A stretch of 37,585 bases of DNA from Mangrovicoccus ximenensis (lineage in GTDB: Bacteria > Pseudomonadota > Alphaproteobacteria > Rhodobacterales > Rhodobacteraceae). Where the stretch lies: the NCBI RefSeq assembly GCF_003056725.1, contig NZ_QBKZ01000025.1, forward strand, positions 276,188-313,772, in the 5' to 3' direction. The notes under the pieces are model-generated. The model saw only the letters and a program-made list of their open reading frames with translations, was not told the origin of the DNA and did no database searches. Shown one piece after another: positions 15,056-23,770 of the stretch. Each line of letters begins with the position of its first letter. The stretch's first letter is position 1. The position numbers and the translations under genes were made by a program.

Positions 15056-16561
15056 TCAATGCCCCAGCAGGTCTTCCATGGCGCCCGGCTTGTCATGGAC
15101 GGCAAGCTTGTCCACGATCGTTTCGGAGGCCCTGTTCATGCCGACGATCTCGACCTCGGCGCCGTCGCGGCGGAATTTAAGCACCGCCATGTCCAGCGCC
15201 TGGACCGAGGAAATGTCCCAGATATGCGCGTTCGACACGTCGATGACCACCTTTTCCAGCGCTTCGCCATGGTCGAAGCTCTGCGAGAAGGCATGCGCCG
15301 AGGCGAAGAAGATCTGTCCCTGGAAGCGGTAGGTGCGGGTCTTGCCGTCCGCCGACAGCTCGCTCTCCACCCGGAAGAGCTGGGCGATCTTGGCGGCGAA
15401 GAAGATCCCCGACAGCAGCACGCCGGTCAGCACGCCATAGGCCAGGTTATGCGTCGCCACGGTCACCGCGACGGTCGCCAGCATGACGACAGAGGACGAG
15501 GTCGGGTGCTCCTTCAGCTGCTTGATCGACGACCACGAGAACGTGCCGATCGACACCATGATCATGATCGCGACCAGCGCGGGCATCGGGATCTTCGAGA
15601 CCAGCACGTCGCCGAGGATCACCACCAGGATCAGGAGGAACACGCCCGCGACGAAGCAGGAAAGCCGCCCGCGGCCGCCCGATTTCACGTTGATCATCGA
15701 CTGGCCGATCATGGCGCAGCCCGCCATCCCGCCGATGAAGCCCGAGGCGATGTTGGCGAGGCCCTGGCCCACGCATTCGCGGTTCTTGTCCGAGCTGGTG
15801 TCGGTCAGGTCGTCCACGAGCTGCGCGGTCATCAGGCTTTCCAGCAGGCCCACGACCGCGATGGCGGCGGAAACGGGAAGGATGATGAAGATGGTCTCGA
15901 GGCTCACCGGGATGTCCGGGATCAGGAAGACCGGCAGGCTGTCGGGCAGGTCGCCCATGTCGCCCACGGTGCGCACGTCGAGCCCCAGCACCATGGCCAG
16001 CGCGGTCAGCACCACGATGTTGACGAGCGGCGAGGGCACCGCCGTGGTGATCCGCGGGAACAGGTAGATGATGGCCAGCCCGGCCGCGATCATCACGAAG
16101 GTCAGCCAGTTCACGCCGGGCGTCGCCGGGTTCATCTCGGGGATCTGCGCCAGGAAGATCAGGATCGCCAGCGCGTTGACGAAGCCGGTCATCACCGAAC
16201 GCGACACGAAGCGCATCACCTGGCCGAGCTTGAGCGCGCCCAGCCCCACCTGGATCACGCCGGCCAGAACCGAGGCGGCGAGCAGGTATTCCAGCCCGTG
16301 GTCGCGCACCAGCGTGACCATCAGGACCGCGGTGGCGGCCGTGGCGGCCGAGATCATGCCGGGCCGGCCGCCCGCGATGGCGGTCACAACGGCGATGCAG
16401 AAGGAGGCATAGAGCCCGACCTTGGGATCGACGCCCGCGATGATCGAGAAGGCGATCGCCTCGGGGATCAGCGCAAGCGCCACCACCAGGCCTGCCAGCA
16501 GGTCGGCGCGGACATTGCCCAGCCAGTCCTGTCTGAGATTGTCGAATACCGATGCCGTCAC
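15056..16561 (-). CDS. SulP-family anion transporter with STAS domain
   Basis: This is a 501-residue inner-membrane transporter of the SulP (SLC26) family, which moves sulfate, bicarbonate or dicarboxylates coupled to H+ or Na+. A string of hydrophobic segments begins at [21 protein letters not shown], the family signature near the N-terminus. The segment [19 protein letters not shown] is also typical. The cytoplasmic STAS domain occupies about the last 110 residues, with [18 protein letters not shown] as the phospho-site-like loop. The start is taken as GTG at 16561, with GAGG about 8 bases upstream; a longer frame upstream has no membrane or family character. It forms an operon with the Usp gene. 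Substrate cannot be told from sequence by eye. Confidence 0.92.
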   Translation of the reverse strand: MTASVFDNLRQDWLGNVRADLLAGLVVALALIPEAIAFSIIAGVDPKVGLYASFCIAVVTAIAGGRPGMISAATAATAVLMVTLVRDHGLEYLLAASVLAGVIQVGLGALKLGQVMRFVSRSVMTGFVNALAILIFLAQIPEMNPATPGVNWLTFVMIAAGLAIIYLFPRITTAVPSPLVNIVVLTALAMVLGLDVRTVGDMGDLPDSLPVFLIPDIPVSLETIFIILPVSAAIAVVGLLESLMTAQLVDDLTDTSSDKNRECVGQGLANIASGFIGGMAGCAMIGQSMINVKSGGRGRLSCFVAGVFLLILVVILGDVLVSKIPMPALVAIMIMVSIGTFSWSSIKQLKEHPTSSSVVMLATVAVTVATHNLAYGVLTGVLLSGIFFAAKIAQLFRVESELSADGKTRTYRFQGQIFFASAHAFSQSFDHGEALEKVVIDVSNAHIWDISSVQALDMAVLKFRRDGAEVEIVGMNRASETIVDKLAVHDKPGAMEDLLGH

Positions 16562-16766
16562 GGGCCACACCTCACGTCTTCGTTGAAACGCAGCCGCTTT
16601 AGCGCGAACAGGCCCCGGAAAGCGACCCAAATATGCCGCCGTGCCAATTCCGCGCGGGGCTGCGGGGCGCGCGGCCTTGTGCGCTGGACGCGGCGGGCGC
16701 ATTGTCCTAGCAAAACGGACTGGTTTGTCTCCCGCACCGGCGGGAGAGGTTAAAGGAGATGCTGCG

Positions 16767-17873
16767 ATGGTGACCGAAGCAGACGTCAAAGCCAAGCTCG
16801 CGCTTGTCACGGGGCCCGACAGGCAGGGCGACCTGGTCTCGCTGGGCATGATCGAGGGCCTGTCGATCCGCGGCGACCGGGTGACCTTCGTGATCCGGGT
16901 TCCGGCCGCGCGCGCCCGCGAGCTGGAGCCGATGCGCCAGGCCGCCGAGCAGGTCGTGGCCGAGATCCCGGGGATTGCCGGGGTGACCGCGGTGCTGACC
17001 GCCGAGCGCGACCCGAATGCGAAGCCGCCGGAAATCCCCAGCCTGAAGCCCGCCGCAGCGAAGAAGCCTACGCCGCATGGCGGGCTGAAGCCGAAGGCGC
17101 CGATCGCGGATGTCGCCGCGGTGATCGCGGTGGCCTCGGGCAAGGGCGGGGTCGGCAAGTCGACCACCTCGGTCAACCTGGCGCTGGCGCTGAAGGCCGA
17201 GGGCAAGCGCGTCGGGCTGCTCGATGCCGATATCTACGGGCCGTCGCTGCCCCGGATGCTCGGCTCGACGCTGCGGCCCGAACAGGTCGACAAGCGGATG
17301 AAGCCGGTCGAGGCGCAGGGGCTGCAGGTCATGTCGATGGGCTTCCTCGTCGACGAGGCGGCACCGATGGTCTGGCGCGGCCCGATGGTGATGTCGGCGC
17401 TGACCCAGATGATGCGCGAAGTCGACTGGGGCCCTCTCGACGTGCTGGTCGTGGACATGCCGCCCGGAACCGGCGACGCGCAGCTGACGCTCTGCCAGTC
17501 GGTCCCGCTGGCGGGCGCGGTGATCGTCTCGACGCCGCAGGACATCGCGCTGATCGATGCGCGCAAGGGACTCAACATGTTCCGCAAGGTCGAGGTGCCG
17601 GTTCTCGGCATCATCGAGAACATGAGCTATTTCCTCTGCCCGTCCTGCGGCGACCGTTCGGACATCTTCGGCCATGGCGGCGCGCGCGAGGAGGCGGCGA
17701 AGCTCGGCGTGCCGTTCCTCGGCGAAATCCCGCTCCACATGGAGATCCGGCGCAATTCGGATGCCGGCACCCCGGTCGTGGCCTCCGAGCCCGACGGCCC
17801 GCATGCCGGGGCTTACCGCGCCATCGCGCGCGGCGTGCTGGCGCAGATGGCGGCGGAGCCTGCGACCGCCTGA
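16767..17873 (+). CDS. apbC: Mrp/ApbC-type iron-sulfur cluster carrier P-loop ATPase
   Basis: This is a 368-residue member of the Mrp/NBP35 family, a cytoplasmic scaffold that delivers Fe-S clusters. The N-terminal DUF59/MIP18-like domain (about 1-90) leads through a Lys/Pro-rich linker to a deviant Walker [12 protein letters not shown]. Further on, [12 protein letters not shown] is the conserved switch region and YFLCPSCGD holds the C-x-x-C pair used to bind a bridging cluster. AAAGGAG lies 7-8 bases before the ATG at 16767, which was preferred over an in-frame ATG at 16641 whose product would have a non-conserved Arg/Gly-rich leader. It is divergent from sulP, and the 205 bases between them must hold both promoters. 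It is unlinked to other Fe-S genes here. Confidence 0.93.
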   Translation: MVTEADVKAKLALVTGPDRQGDLVSLGMIEGLSIRGDRVTFVIRVPAARARELEPMRQAAEQVVAEIPGIAGVTAVLTAERDPNAKPPEIPSLKPAAAKKPTPHGGLKPKAPIADVAAVIAVASGKGGVGKSTTSVNLALALKAEGKRVGLLDADIYGPSLPRMLGSTLRPEQVDKRMKPVEAQGLQVMSMGFLVDEAAPMVWRGPMVMSALTQMMREVDWGPLDVLVVDMPPGTGDAQLTLCQSVPLAGAVIVSTPQDIALIDARKGLNMFRKVEVPVLGIIENMSYFLCPSCGDRSDIFGHGGAREEAAKLGVPFLGEIPLHMEIRRNSDAGTPVVASEPDGPHAGAYRAIARGVLAQMAAEPATA

Positions 17874-17884
17874 CCCGCCGCGGC

Positions 17885-17897
17885 GTGATAGTATCAC
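17885..17897. promoter_or_regulatory. Perfect 13-base palindrome upstream of the cation efflux gene
   Basis: GTGATAGTATCAC is symmetric about its central base and is AT-rich compared with its surroundings. It lies 55 bases before the ATG of the cation diffusion facilitator and 12 bases after the apbC stop. It could be an operator for a metal-responsive regulator, which is inferred from position only. Confidence 0.35.
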
Positions 17898-17951
17898 CGG
17901 CGCTCTCCGCCCTATCCTGGGGGCGGGGAGGTCCGGAGCCGGGAGAGGCAG

Positions 17952-18875
17952 ATGCCGCACGACCATCATCACGGCCATGGCCATCATCATGTCGATCCGG
18001 CGGCGGGCGATGCCCGCGTCGCGATGGCGGTCGGCGTCAACCTGGCGCTGACCGTGGCGCAGGTGATCGGCGGCATCTTCTCGGGCAGCCTGGCGCTGAT
18101 CGCCGATGCGCTGCACAACCTGTCGGACGCGATGGCGCTGGTCATCGCCTTCGCGGCGCGCAAGATCGCGCGGCGCCCGGCGGACGAGGCGATGACCTTC
18201 GGCTATGCCCGCGCCGAGGTGGTGGCCGCGCTGATCAACTACACCACGCTGATCGTGCTCGGGCTGTTCCTCGTCTACGAGGCGGTGATGCGCTTCTTCG
18301 CGCCCGAGCCGGTGGCGGGCTGGACGGTGGTGATCGTGGCGGGCATCGCGCTGGCCATCGACCTGGCGACCGCGGCGCTGACCTATTCGATGTCCAAGGA
18401 CAGCGTGAACATCCGCGCCGCCTTCGTGCACAATGTCGCCGATGCGGCCGGGTCCGTGGCGGTGATCGTCGCGGGCAGCCTGGTGATCCTGTTCGACTGG
18501 TGGATCGTCGACCCGCTGGTGACGCTGGGCATCGCGGGATACATGCTGTGGATGAGCTTCGCCGAGATCGGCGGGGTGATCCGCATCCTGATGCTGGGCG
18601 CGCCGCCGCAGATGGACGCCTCGCAGGTGCTGGCGACGGTGCGCGCGACCGAGGGCGTCGCCGGGGTGCATCACGCGCATCTGTGGCTGATGGACGAGAA
18701 GGGCGCCTCGCTCGACATGCATGTCGTCGTGCAGGAGGGCGCCTGGGAGCGCGCCGACAGCATCAAGCTTGACCTGCGGCAGCGCCTGAAGGATGCGCAT
18801 GGCATCGGCCATGGCATGATCGAGCTGGAAAGCGCGGGCCATGCCTGCCGCGGCGCGCGGCTCTGGGGGCACTGA
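17952..18875 (+). CDS. Cation diffusion facilitator (Zn/Co/Cd efflux type)
   Basis: This is a 307-residue CDF transporter. The N-terminus is a metal-binding His cluster (eight His in the first 13 residues), followed by six hydrophobic segments. The paired metal sites are HNLSD (His55 and Asp59) in helix 2 and HNVAD in helix 5, the His/Asp pattern seen in zinc-type members. The cytoplasmic C-terminal domain includes HHAHLWLMDEKGASLDMHVVV. It most likely exports Zn2+ or related ions by proton antiport. The ATG at 17952 directly starts the His-rich tail, with GGGAGAGGC 5-6 bases upstream. It may be co-transcribed with apbC (78 bases apart), unless the palindrome at 17885 marks its own promoter. 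Confidence 0.92.
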   Translation: MPHDHHHGHGHHHVDPAAGDARVAMAVGVNLALTVAQVIGGIFSGSLALIADALHNLSDAMALVIAFAARKIARRPADEAMTFGYARAEVVAALINYTTLIVLGLFLVYEAVMRFFAPEPVAGWTVVIVAGIALAIDLATAALTYSMSKDSVNIRAAFVHNVADAAGSVAVIVAGSLVILFDWWIVDPLVTLGIAGYMLWMSFAEIGGVIRILMLGAPPQMDASQVLATVRATEGVAGVHHAHLWLMDEKGASLDMHVVVQEGAWERADSIKLDLRQRLKDAHGIGHGMIELESAGHACRGARLWGH

Positions 18876-18960
18876 GCGCGGGACGTGACGCGACGGCGCG
18901 TGGAACTCCGCCCCGTCCTGCCGCATTTTTCCTGCGGAGACAGCCATCAGGAGTCCTGCC

Positions 18961-19095
18961 ATGTCCCGCATCTTCGTCATCGGCGCCACCGGCGGCGTCG
19001 GCCACCGCCTCGTTCCCCTGCTGACCGGCGCCGGCTACGGCGTCTCTGGCCTCCACCGCAAGCCGGAGCAGGCAGACGCGCTGCGCGCGGCGTCG
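18961..19095 (+). pseudogene. NAD(P)-binding (NmrA/YwnB-like) protein, N-terminal fragment
   Basis: About 43 residues form the start of a Rossmann-fold NAD(P)-binding protein: MSRIFVIGATGGVGHRLVPLL gives the GxxGxxG dinucleotide loop, then GLHRKPEQADALRA is the usual second helix of NmrA/YwnB-type proteins. AGGAG lies about 7 bases before the ATG. At about base 19090 the similarity stops, and the remaining residues up to the stop at 19133-19135 read antisense through a different gene on the other strand. The missing 160 or so residues make it non-functional. The CDF gene ends 85 bases upstream. Confidence 0.7.
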
Positions 19096-19205
19096 CGGGT
19101 CAGCCGCCACTCGATGGGCGCGGGCAGGCGGTAGAGCGCGCCGGGCGGCGACAGCAGCACCGTGGCGGAGCGGCAGGACAGGGTGACGAGGCGGGGTGCG
19201 GTCAT
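19090..19205 (-). pseudogene. N-terminal fragment of an unrecognised gene at the end of the sugar ABC operon
   Basis: A frame starts with ATG at 19205 on the minus strand (MTAPRLVTLSCRSATVLLSP...) and keeps coding character for about 38 residues. It then meets the NmrA-like fragment coming from the other side. In sugar ABC operons the gene after the binding protein is often a glycosidase or related enzyme, but too little is left to name it. It starts 66 bases after the binding-protein stop, behind an attenuator hairpin. Confidence 0.5.
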
Positions 19206-19231
19206 CGCGGATCGGCCTTTGCGGGAAACGG

Positions 19232-19261
19232 CCGGGGGCGGCAGCGGACCGCCGCCCCCGG
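19232..19261 (-). terminator. Hairpin behind the solute-binding protein gene
   Basis: An 11-bp perfect stem (19232-19242 with 19251-19261) with an 8-base loop is followed on the minus strand by CCGTTTCCC. It lies right after the stop at 19271. Such hairpins commonly stabilise or terminate binding-protein messages so that less of the downstream gene is made. Confidence 0.6.
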
Positions 19262-19270
19262 AGAGGAGGC

Positions 19271-20530
19271 TCAGGACTTGATGTCGTCGAGCGCTTCCTG
19301 GATGGCGTAGATCATCTCGTCCGCCGCGGTTTCCGCGTCGATTTCGCCATAGGCGAAGAGTTCGAGATTGTCCTCCATCGCGGAGCGGACATCGGGATGC
19401 TCCATGTAGGGATGGATCGCCGGGCCCTCGGCGCCGATCACCAGCTCCTGCGCGGCGATCTGGCCGGGCTTCAGCACGCCCTCGTCGGTCAGCTGCGTGA
19501 GCGCGGCCTTCGAGGCCGGCACGCCGCGGGCGGAGCCCATGGCGGCGATGCCCTCGGGCTCGTTCAGCAGGCAATTGACGATTTCGGCGGCGGCCTCGGG
19601 GTTCTCCGAGTTCTTTGAGATCGAGAACACCATCGACGCCTTGCGGTAGACGCCCTCGGTCAGCTCGTCCGCCTGGTCGATGATGCCGGTATATTCAAGC
19701 TCCTGGCCCTCTTCCATCGGGTCGGAAATCTTGAAGTAGGTGCTGTCCCACTGGTAGCTGCCGGCGATCTCGCCCTTGGTCCATTTCGGGTTCTCGTGGA
19801 TCGGCAGGTTGCCCGCCGCCAGAACGTCTGGCCAGGGCTGGATGACATGGTTGTCGACCAGGCTCTGGTAGAAGGTGATCGCGTCGGCCAGCTCCTCGAG
19901 CGTCCAGAGGACCTCGTTGGTTTCGGGATCGATCAGCGGCTTGCCGGTCTTCTGCGTGCCGTAGAGCGTGACCAGCAGCGTGCCGTCGAGCGCGATGCCC
20001 TCGAACGGGTAATAGGCGTCGCCCAGCTTCTCCTGGAAGACCGGCCCGGCGGCCAGCAGGTCGTCCCAGGTCTTCGGCAGCGGCAGGCCCGCCTTGTCAT
20101 AGGTGGTCTTGTTGAAGACGAAGAGCCGCCCGGTGGTCGAGACCGGCAGGCCGTTCAGCACGCCGTTGCGGCGCCCGGCCTCGAGCTGTTCCGCGGTCCA
20201 GTTGGTCAGGTCGAGATCGTCGAACTGCTCCAGATCGGCGAAGCCGTCGCCGCGCGCCGAGAAGATCGGCAGCCAGGGCCAGTTGATCTGCATGATGTCG
20301 GCCTCGGTCCGGCCGGCGATCTGGGTGGCGACCTTCTCGAAATGGCCCTGCCAGCCGGTGAATTCCGGCTTGATCACATGGCCGTGCTTCTCGCCGCAGA
20401 CCTTCAGCGCCTCCTGCGTAGCCAGGTGGCGGCTGTCGCCGCCCCACCAGCTCATCCTCAGTTCCGCCGCCTGTGCCGCGCCCGCAAGCGCCGTGGTGGC
20501 AAGCGCGAGGCCCATCAATGCCGTTTTCAT
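19271..20530 (-). CDS. Sugar ABC transporter, periplasmic substrate-binding protein
   Basis: This is a 419-residue extracellular solute-binding protein (family 1, MalE/UgpB type). A Sec signal peptide ends at about residue 21 (AGAAQA-AELRM). The mature protein starts with the usual LRMSWWGGDSRH strand and includes GHVIKPEFTGWQGHFEKVATQIAG, a common feature of oligosaccharide or glycoside binders. It feeds the two permeases and the ATPase encoded just upstream. The gene order and the adjacent GH4 glycosidase fragment suggest an alpha-galactoside or similar sugar, which is inferred. It starts 23 bases after the ATPase stop. Confidence 0.92.
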   Translation of the reverse strand: MKTALMGLALATTALAGAAQAAELRMSWWGGDSRHLATQEALKVCGEKHGHVIKPEFTGWQGHFEKVATQIAGRTEADIMQINWPWLPIFSARGDGFADLEQFDDLDLTNWTAEQLEAGRRNGVLNGLPVSTTGRLFVFNKTTYDKAGLPLPKTWDDLLAAGPVFQEKLGDAYYPFEGIALDGTLLVTLYGTQKTGKPLIDPETNEVLWTLEELADAITFYQSLVDNHVIQPWPDVLAAGNLPIHENPKWTKGEIAGSYQWDSTYFKISDPMEEGQELEYTGIIDQADELTEGVYRKASMVFSISKNSENPEAAAEIVNCLLNEPEGIAAMGSARGVPASKAALTQLTDEGVLKPGQIAAQELVIGAEGPAIHPYMEHPDVRSAMEDNLELFAYGEIDAETAADEMIYAIQEALDDIKS

Positions 20531-20553
20531 CCCGTTTCTCCTCCCTTGGATCG

Positions 20554-21681
20554 TCAGTTGAGCGCGCCCTTGAGCGAGACATTCTCGCCCGAGGACACGT
20601 CGAAGACATGCGCGTGGCTGCCCGAGACGGTCAGGCCGACCCGGTCTCCGCGCTGCGTGCTGCGGTCGAAGGCTTCGGAGGGCACCACCGCGACGAAGGC
20701 GGCATTGCCGACCTTTGCGTGGAGATTCACCTCGTGGCCCATGAATTCGATGTTGGTGACGGTGCCGGTCAGGCTGTTCGGGCTGCCTGCCGGGACCACG
20801 CCCAGATGCTGCGGCCGGATGCCGAGGGTAACCGGACCGTCCTGGATGTAGAGCCTGCGCGCCAGCTCGTCGCCCGCATCGACCGTCTGGCCGTCGAGCG
20901 TCAGCTGCGCGCCCAAGCCGCGGGTCAGCACGGCCGGGACCAGGTTCATCTCGGGCATGCCGATGAAGCCCGCGACGAAGGCGTTGGCCGGGCGCTCGTA
21001 CAATGTCACCGGATCGGCGACCTGCATGATATGGCCGTCCTTCATCACGCAGATGCGGTCGCCCATGGTCATCGCCTCGACCTGGTCATGGGTCACGTAG
21101 ACGACCGTCGCCGGGCGGCCTTCCGCCTTCAGCCGCTTGTGCAGGTCGGTGATCCGCACCCGCATCGCGGCGCGCAGCTTGGCGTCGAGGTTCGACAGCG
21201 GCTCGTCGAAGAGGAAGACGTCGGGGTGCTTGATCAGCGCGCGGCCCACGGCGACCCGCTGCGCCTGCCCGCCCGACAGCTGCTTCGGGAGCCGGTCGAG
21301 GAGCTTTTCGATCTCGAGGATCTCGGACACCTCGCCGGTGGCCGTGGCGATCTCGTCCTTCGGCTTGCCGCGCAGCTGCAGCCCGAAGCCCAAGTTCCGC
21401 CGCACCTTCATGTGCGGGTAGAGCGCGTAGTTCTGGAACACCATGGCGATGCCGCGCTTGCCCGGCACCAGGTCGTTCACGACGTTGTCGCCGATCCGGA
21501 TCTCGCCGCCCGTGACGGTTTCGAGCCCGGCGATCATCCTGAGCGTGGTGGACTTGGCGCAGCCCGACGGCCCCACCAGCACCATGAATTCACCTTCCTT
21601 GACATCGAGGTTGATCCCGTGGACCGCCTTGAAGCCGTTGCCGTAGGTCTTTTCGACCCCTTTGAGTTGAAGTTCAGCCAT
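20554..21681 (-). CDS. ugpC: Sugar ABC transporter ATP-binding protein (UgpC/MalK type)
   Basis: This is a 375-residue ABC ATPase. Walker A reads GPSGCAKST, where the third Gly is Ala in place of the canonical GxxGxGK[ST]. The signature LSGGQAQRVAVGRAL is followed by Walker B (VFLFDEP) and the H-loop VTHDQVEAM. The C-terminal third has the OB-fold/TOBE regulatory domain of MalK-like proteins, starting around VTLGIRPQHLGV. It energises the two permeases at the inner membrane. The ATG at 21679-21681 overlaps the stop of the upstream permease by one base (TGATG). Ala in Walker A may be a normal subfamily variant, and I cannot tell how common it is without a search. Confidence 0.92.
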   Translation of the reverse strand: MAELQLKGVEKTYGNGFKAVHGINLDVKEGEFMVLVGPSGCAKSTTLRMIAGLETVTGGEIRIGDNVVNDLVPGKRGIAMVFQNYALYPHMKVRRNLGFGLQLRGKPKDEIATATGEVSEILEIEKLLDRLPKQLSGGQAQRVAVGRALIKHPDVFLFDEPLSNLDAKLRAAMRVRITDLHKRLKAEGRPATVVYVTHDQVEAMTMGDRICVMKDGHIMQVADPVTLYERPANAFVAGFIGMPEMNLVPAVLTRGLGAQLTLDGQTVDAGDELARRLYIQDGPVTLGIRPQHLGVVPAGSPNSLTGTVTNIEFMGHEVNLHAKVGNAAFVAVVPSEAFDRSTQRGDRVGLTVSGSHAHVFDVSSGENVSLKGALN

Positions 21682-22589
21682 CAGCCTTTGACTCCTCCGG
21701 ACGAGATGCCTTCGATGAAGTATTTCTGTGCCATGAAGAACACGGCGAGGGACGGGGCGAGCGCGAGGACCGACATCGCGAGGATCTGGTTCCAGGCGAA
21801 GGCCTCGGTCGTGTCGATCGACAGCTTGAGCGCCAGCGAGACCGGATATTTCTCGACCGAGGAGATGTAGATCAGCGGGCCGAGGAAGTCGTTCATGGTC
21901 CACATGAACTGGAACAGGCAGACCGAGATCAGCGCGGGCATCAGCATCGGCACGACGATGTAGACCAGCGTCTGCAGCGTGGTCGCACCGTCGACGCGGG
22001 CGGCCTCCTCCATGTCGCGCGGGATGGCGCGCAGGAACTGGATCACCATGAAGACGAAGAACGCGTCGCCCGCCAGCGCCGAGGGCACCCAGAGCGGCAG
22101 GAAGCTGTCGAGCCAGCCGATGTCGCGGAACAGCAGGTATTGCGGGATCCGCGTGACCACGTTCGGCAGGAGCAGCGTCGCGATCACGGTCATGAACAGG
22201 AACTTCTTGCCCGGGAAATCGAAGCGGGCGAAGCCGTAGGCCACCAGCGTGCAGGAGATCGCGGTCCCGATGGTCTTGGGGATGATGATCCACAGCGTGT
22301 TCACGAAGAACTTGCCGAAGGTATAGGGCGTCGAGGTCTGCCAGCCTTCGATATAGCCCGAGAGCGTCGGCTCCTTCGGCCAGAACCCGGCCGAGGAAAA
22401 CATCTCGGCATTGGTCTTGAAGGAGGCGCCGACCAGCCAGATCAGCGGGTAGATCATCACGAGCCCGACCAGGGTCAGCAGGCCATAGCGCAGGATCGAG
22501 GATCGCATGGCCTTGCGGCGGTGCTTCAGCTCGATGGCGGTCGGCGGCTCGGAGCCTTTCCGGACGGGGATGTCGGTAATGGCGGCCAT
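21681..22589 (-). CDS. Sugar ABC transporter permease (MalG type)
   Basis: This is a 302-residue inner-membrane permease of the CUT1 group. After a cytoplasmic N-terminus of about 30 residues, six hydrophobic segments follow. The coupling-helix motif EAARVDGATTLQTLVYIVVPML (EAA---G) at about residue 190 docks with the ATPase. The C-terminus ends KYFIEGISSGGVKG, a very typical MalG-type ending. It is one of two half-permeases, and the other is encoded just upstream (22593). It overlaps the ATPase gene by one base. Confidence 0.92.
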   Translation of the reverse strand: MAAITDIPVRKGSEPPTAIELKHRRKAMRSSILRYGLLTLVGLVMIYPLIWLVGASFKTNAEMFSSAGFWPKEPTLSGYIEGWQTSTPYTFGKFFVNTLWIIIPKTIGTAISCTLVAYGFARFDFPGKKFLFMTVIATLLLPNVVTRIPQYLLFRDIGWLDSFLPLWVPSALAGDAFFVFMVIQFLRAIPRDMEEAARVDGATTLQTLVYIVVPMLMPALISVCLFQFMWTMNDFLGPLIYISSVEKYPVSLALKLSIDTTEAFAWNQILAMSVLALAPSLAVFFMAQKYFIEGISSGGVKG

Positions 22590-22592
22590 GGA

Positions 22593-23480
22593 TCAGCTCC
22601 TCTTGTCGCCGGCGTAGTAGACCCACTTCTTCGACGACCAGAACGCGATGAGGGTCAGGACCATGATGATGGCAAAGAGCACCCAGGCGATGGCGGAGGC
22701 ATAGCCCATGTCGAAGCTCTTGAAGGCCTTGTCGTAGATGTAGAGCGGCAGCAGGTAGGTGGATTTCATCGGGCCGCCGTCGGTGATGATGTAGGGGCCG
22801 TTGAACTCCTGGAAGGCCTGCACCGTCTGCATGATCAGGTTGAAGAAGATCACCGGGGTGATCAGCGGCAGGGTGATGTGGCGGAAGATCTTCCAGGGCC
22901 CCGCCCCGTCGATCGCCGCCGCCTCGTAGAGCGACTTGTCGACGGATTGCAGCGCGGCGAGGAAGATCACCATGGCCGAGCCGAACTGCCAGCAGCGCAG
23001 CAGCGTGATGGTGAAAAGCGCGTTCTCGGGATCGCCGAACCAGTTGATCGGCTCCATGCCGAGGCTGCCCAGCATCATGTTGACGAGGCCGGTATCGGCG
23101 AAGATGTAGCGCCACAGCACCGCGATCGCGACCGAGCCGCCGAGGATCGAGGGCACGTAATAGGCGGTGCGGAACAGGTTGATCGCCTTCAGCCGGTAGT
23201 TCAGCACGACCGCGATGAAGAGCGCGAAGGCGAGCTTCAGGGGCACGGTGGTGAAGACGTAGATCAGCGTCACCTTCAGCGACTTGTCGAAAGTGCGGTC
23301 GCGGGTGAACAGCTTCTCGTAATTCGCCGTGCCCACCCATTCCGGCTTGTTCAGCAGGTCATAGTCGGTGAAGCTGAGATAGAAGGACGCGAGGAACGGG
23401 AAGGCCGTGAAGAGCAAGAGCCCGATCACGTAGGGCGACACGTACCAAAGCCCCATCCATTTGCTTTCGCCACCCATCAT
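22593..23480 (-). CDS. Sugar ABC transporter permease (MalF type)
   Basis: This is a 295-residue permease with six membrane segments. It has a short MMGGESKWMGLWYVSPYVIGLLLF start, the YYVPSILGGSVAIAVLWRYIF region and the EAA motif YEAAAIDGAGPWKIFRHITLPLI at about residue 190. The start could be either of two adjacent ATG codons (23480 or 23477). It overlaps the end of the glycosidase fragment by 4 bases, so it was originally translated together with it. The next permease begins 3 bases after its stop. Confidence 0.92.
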   Translation of the reverse strand: MMGGESKWMGLWYVSPYVIGLLLFTAFPFLASFYLSFTDYDLLNKPEWVGTANYEKLFTRDRTFDKSLKVTLIYVFTTVPLKLAFALFIAVVLNYRLKAINLFRTAYYVPSILGGSVAIAVLWRYIFADTGLVNMMLGSLGMEPINWFGDPENALFTITLLRCWQFGSAMVIFLAALQSVDKSLYEAAAIDGAGPWKIFRHITLPLITPVIFFNLIMQTVQAFQEFNGPYIITDGGPMKSTYLLPLYIYDKAFKSFDMGYASAIAWVLFAIIMVLTLIAFWSSKKWVYYAGDKRS

Positions 23481-23755
23481 GCGGCTCCTTTCAGGGTCTC
23501 GGGAATCCAGGCGCCGGTGGCGGCGATCATCTCCTGGAACAGGCTCCGCGCCCGCGCCTCGCCGAGAGGCGCCACCAGCGGATCGGAACGGAAGAGCGGG
23601 AAGAGCGCCGCGCCATCGCCTGCCATCACGGCCTCGAGAAGCGCCGCCTGGCGCTGCGCATGGTCCGCGACCACCGGTTCCAGCGCGGCGGGCAGCCGCC
23701 CGGCGAAGACCGGCGCGATGCCGAGCCCGGAGAACACCGCGTTGCGGCGGGGGCC
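23477..23755 (-). pseudogene. GH4-type glycosidase (alpha-galactosidase/glucosidase-like), C-terminal fragment
   Basis: About 85-90 residues resemble the C-terminal end of family-4 NAD-dependent glycosidases: LPAALEPVVADHAQRQ, EAVMAGDGAALFPLFRSDPLVAPL, and a final helix ending ATGAWIP. The rest (about 350 residues, with the NAD site and metal ligands) is missing, because at about 23755 the sequence turns into tssL on the other strand. Its stop overlaps the start of the MalF-type permease, so it was the first known gene of this sugar operon. The identification relies on the ending pattern and the context only. The operon's promoter is presumably lost with the missing part. Confidence 0.55.
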
Positions 23756-23770
23756 GGTCCGGACATCGCC

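Noticed and set aside
15020..16753. His/Asp-rich plus-strand frame opposite sulP
   Set aside because: The His/Asp-rich look reflects reverse reading of membrane-protein codons; SulP and STAS motifs on the other strand decide it.
16562..16766. Promoters for the divergent sulP and apbC genes
   Set aside because: They must be here, but I could not place -35/-10 boxes with enough support on either strand.
16707..18989. 760-codon minus-strand frame opposite apbC and the cation efflux gene
   Set aside because: It is a shadow of two well-identified genes; the His/Arg-rich translation comes from reading their codons backwards.
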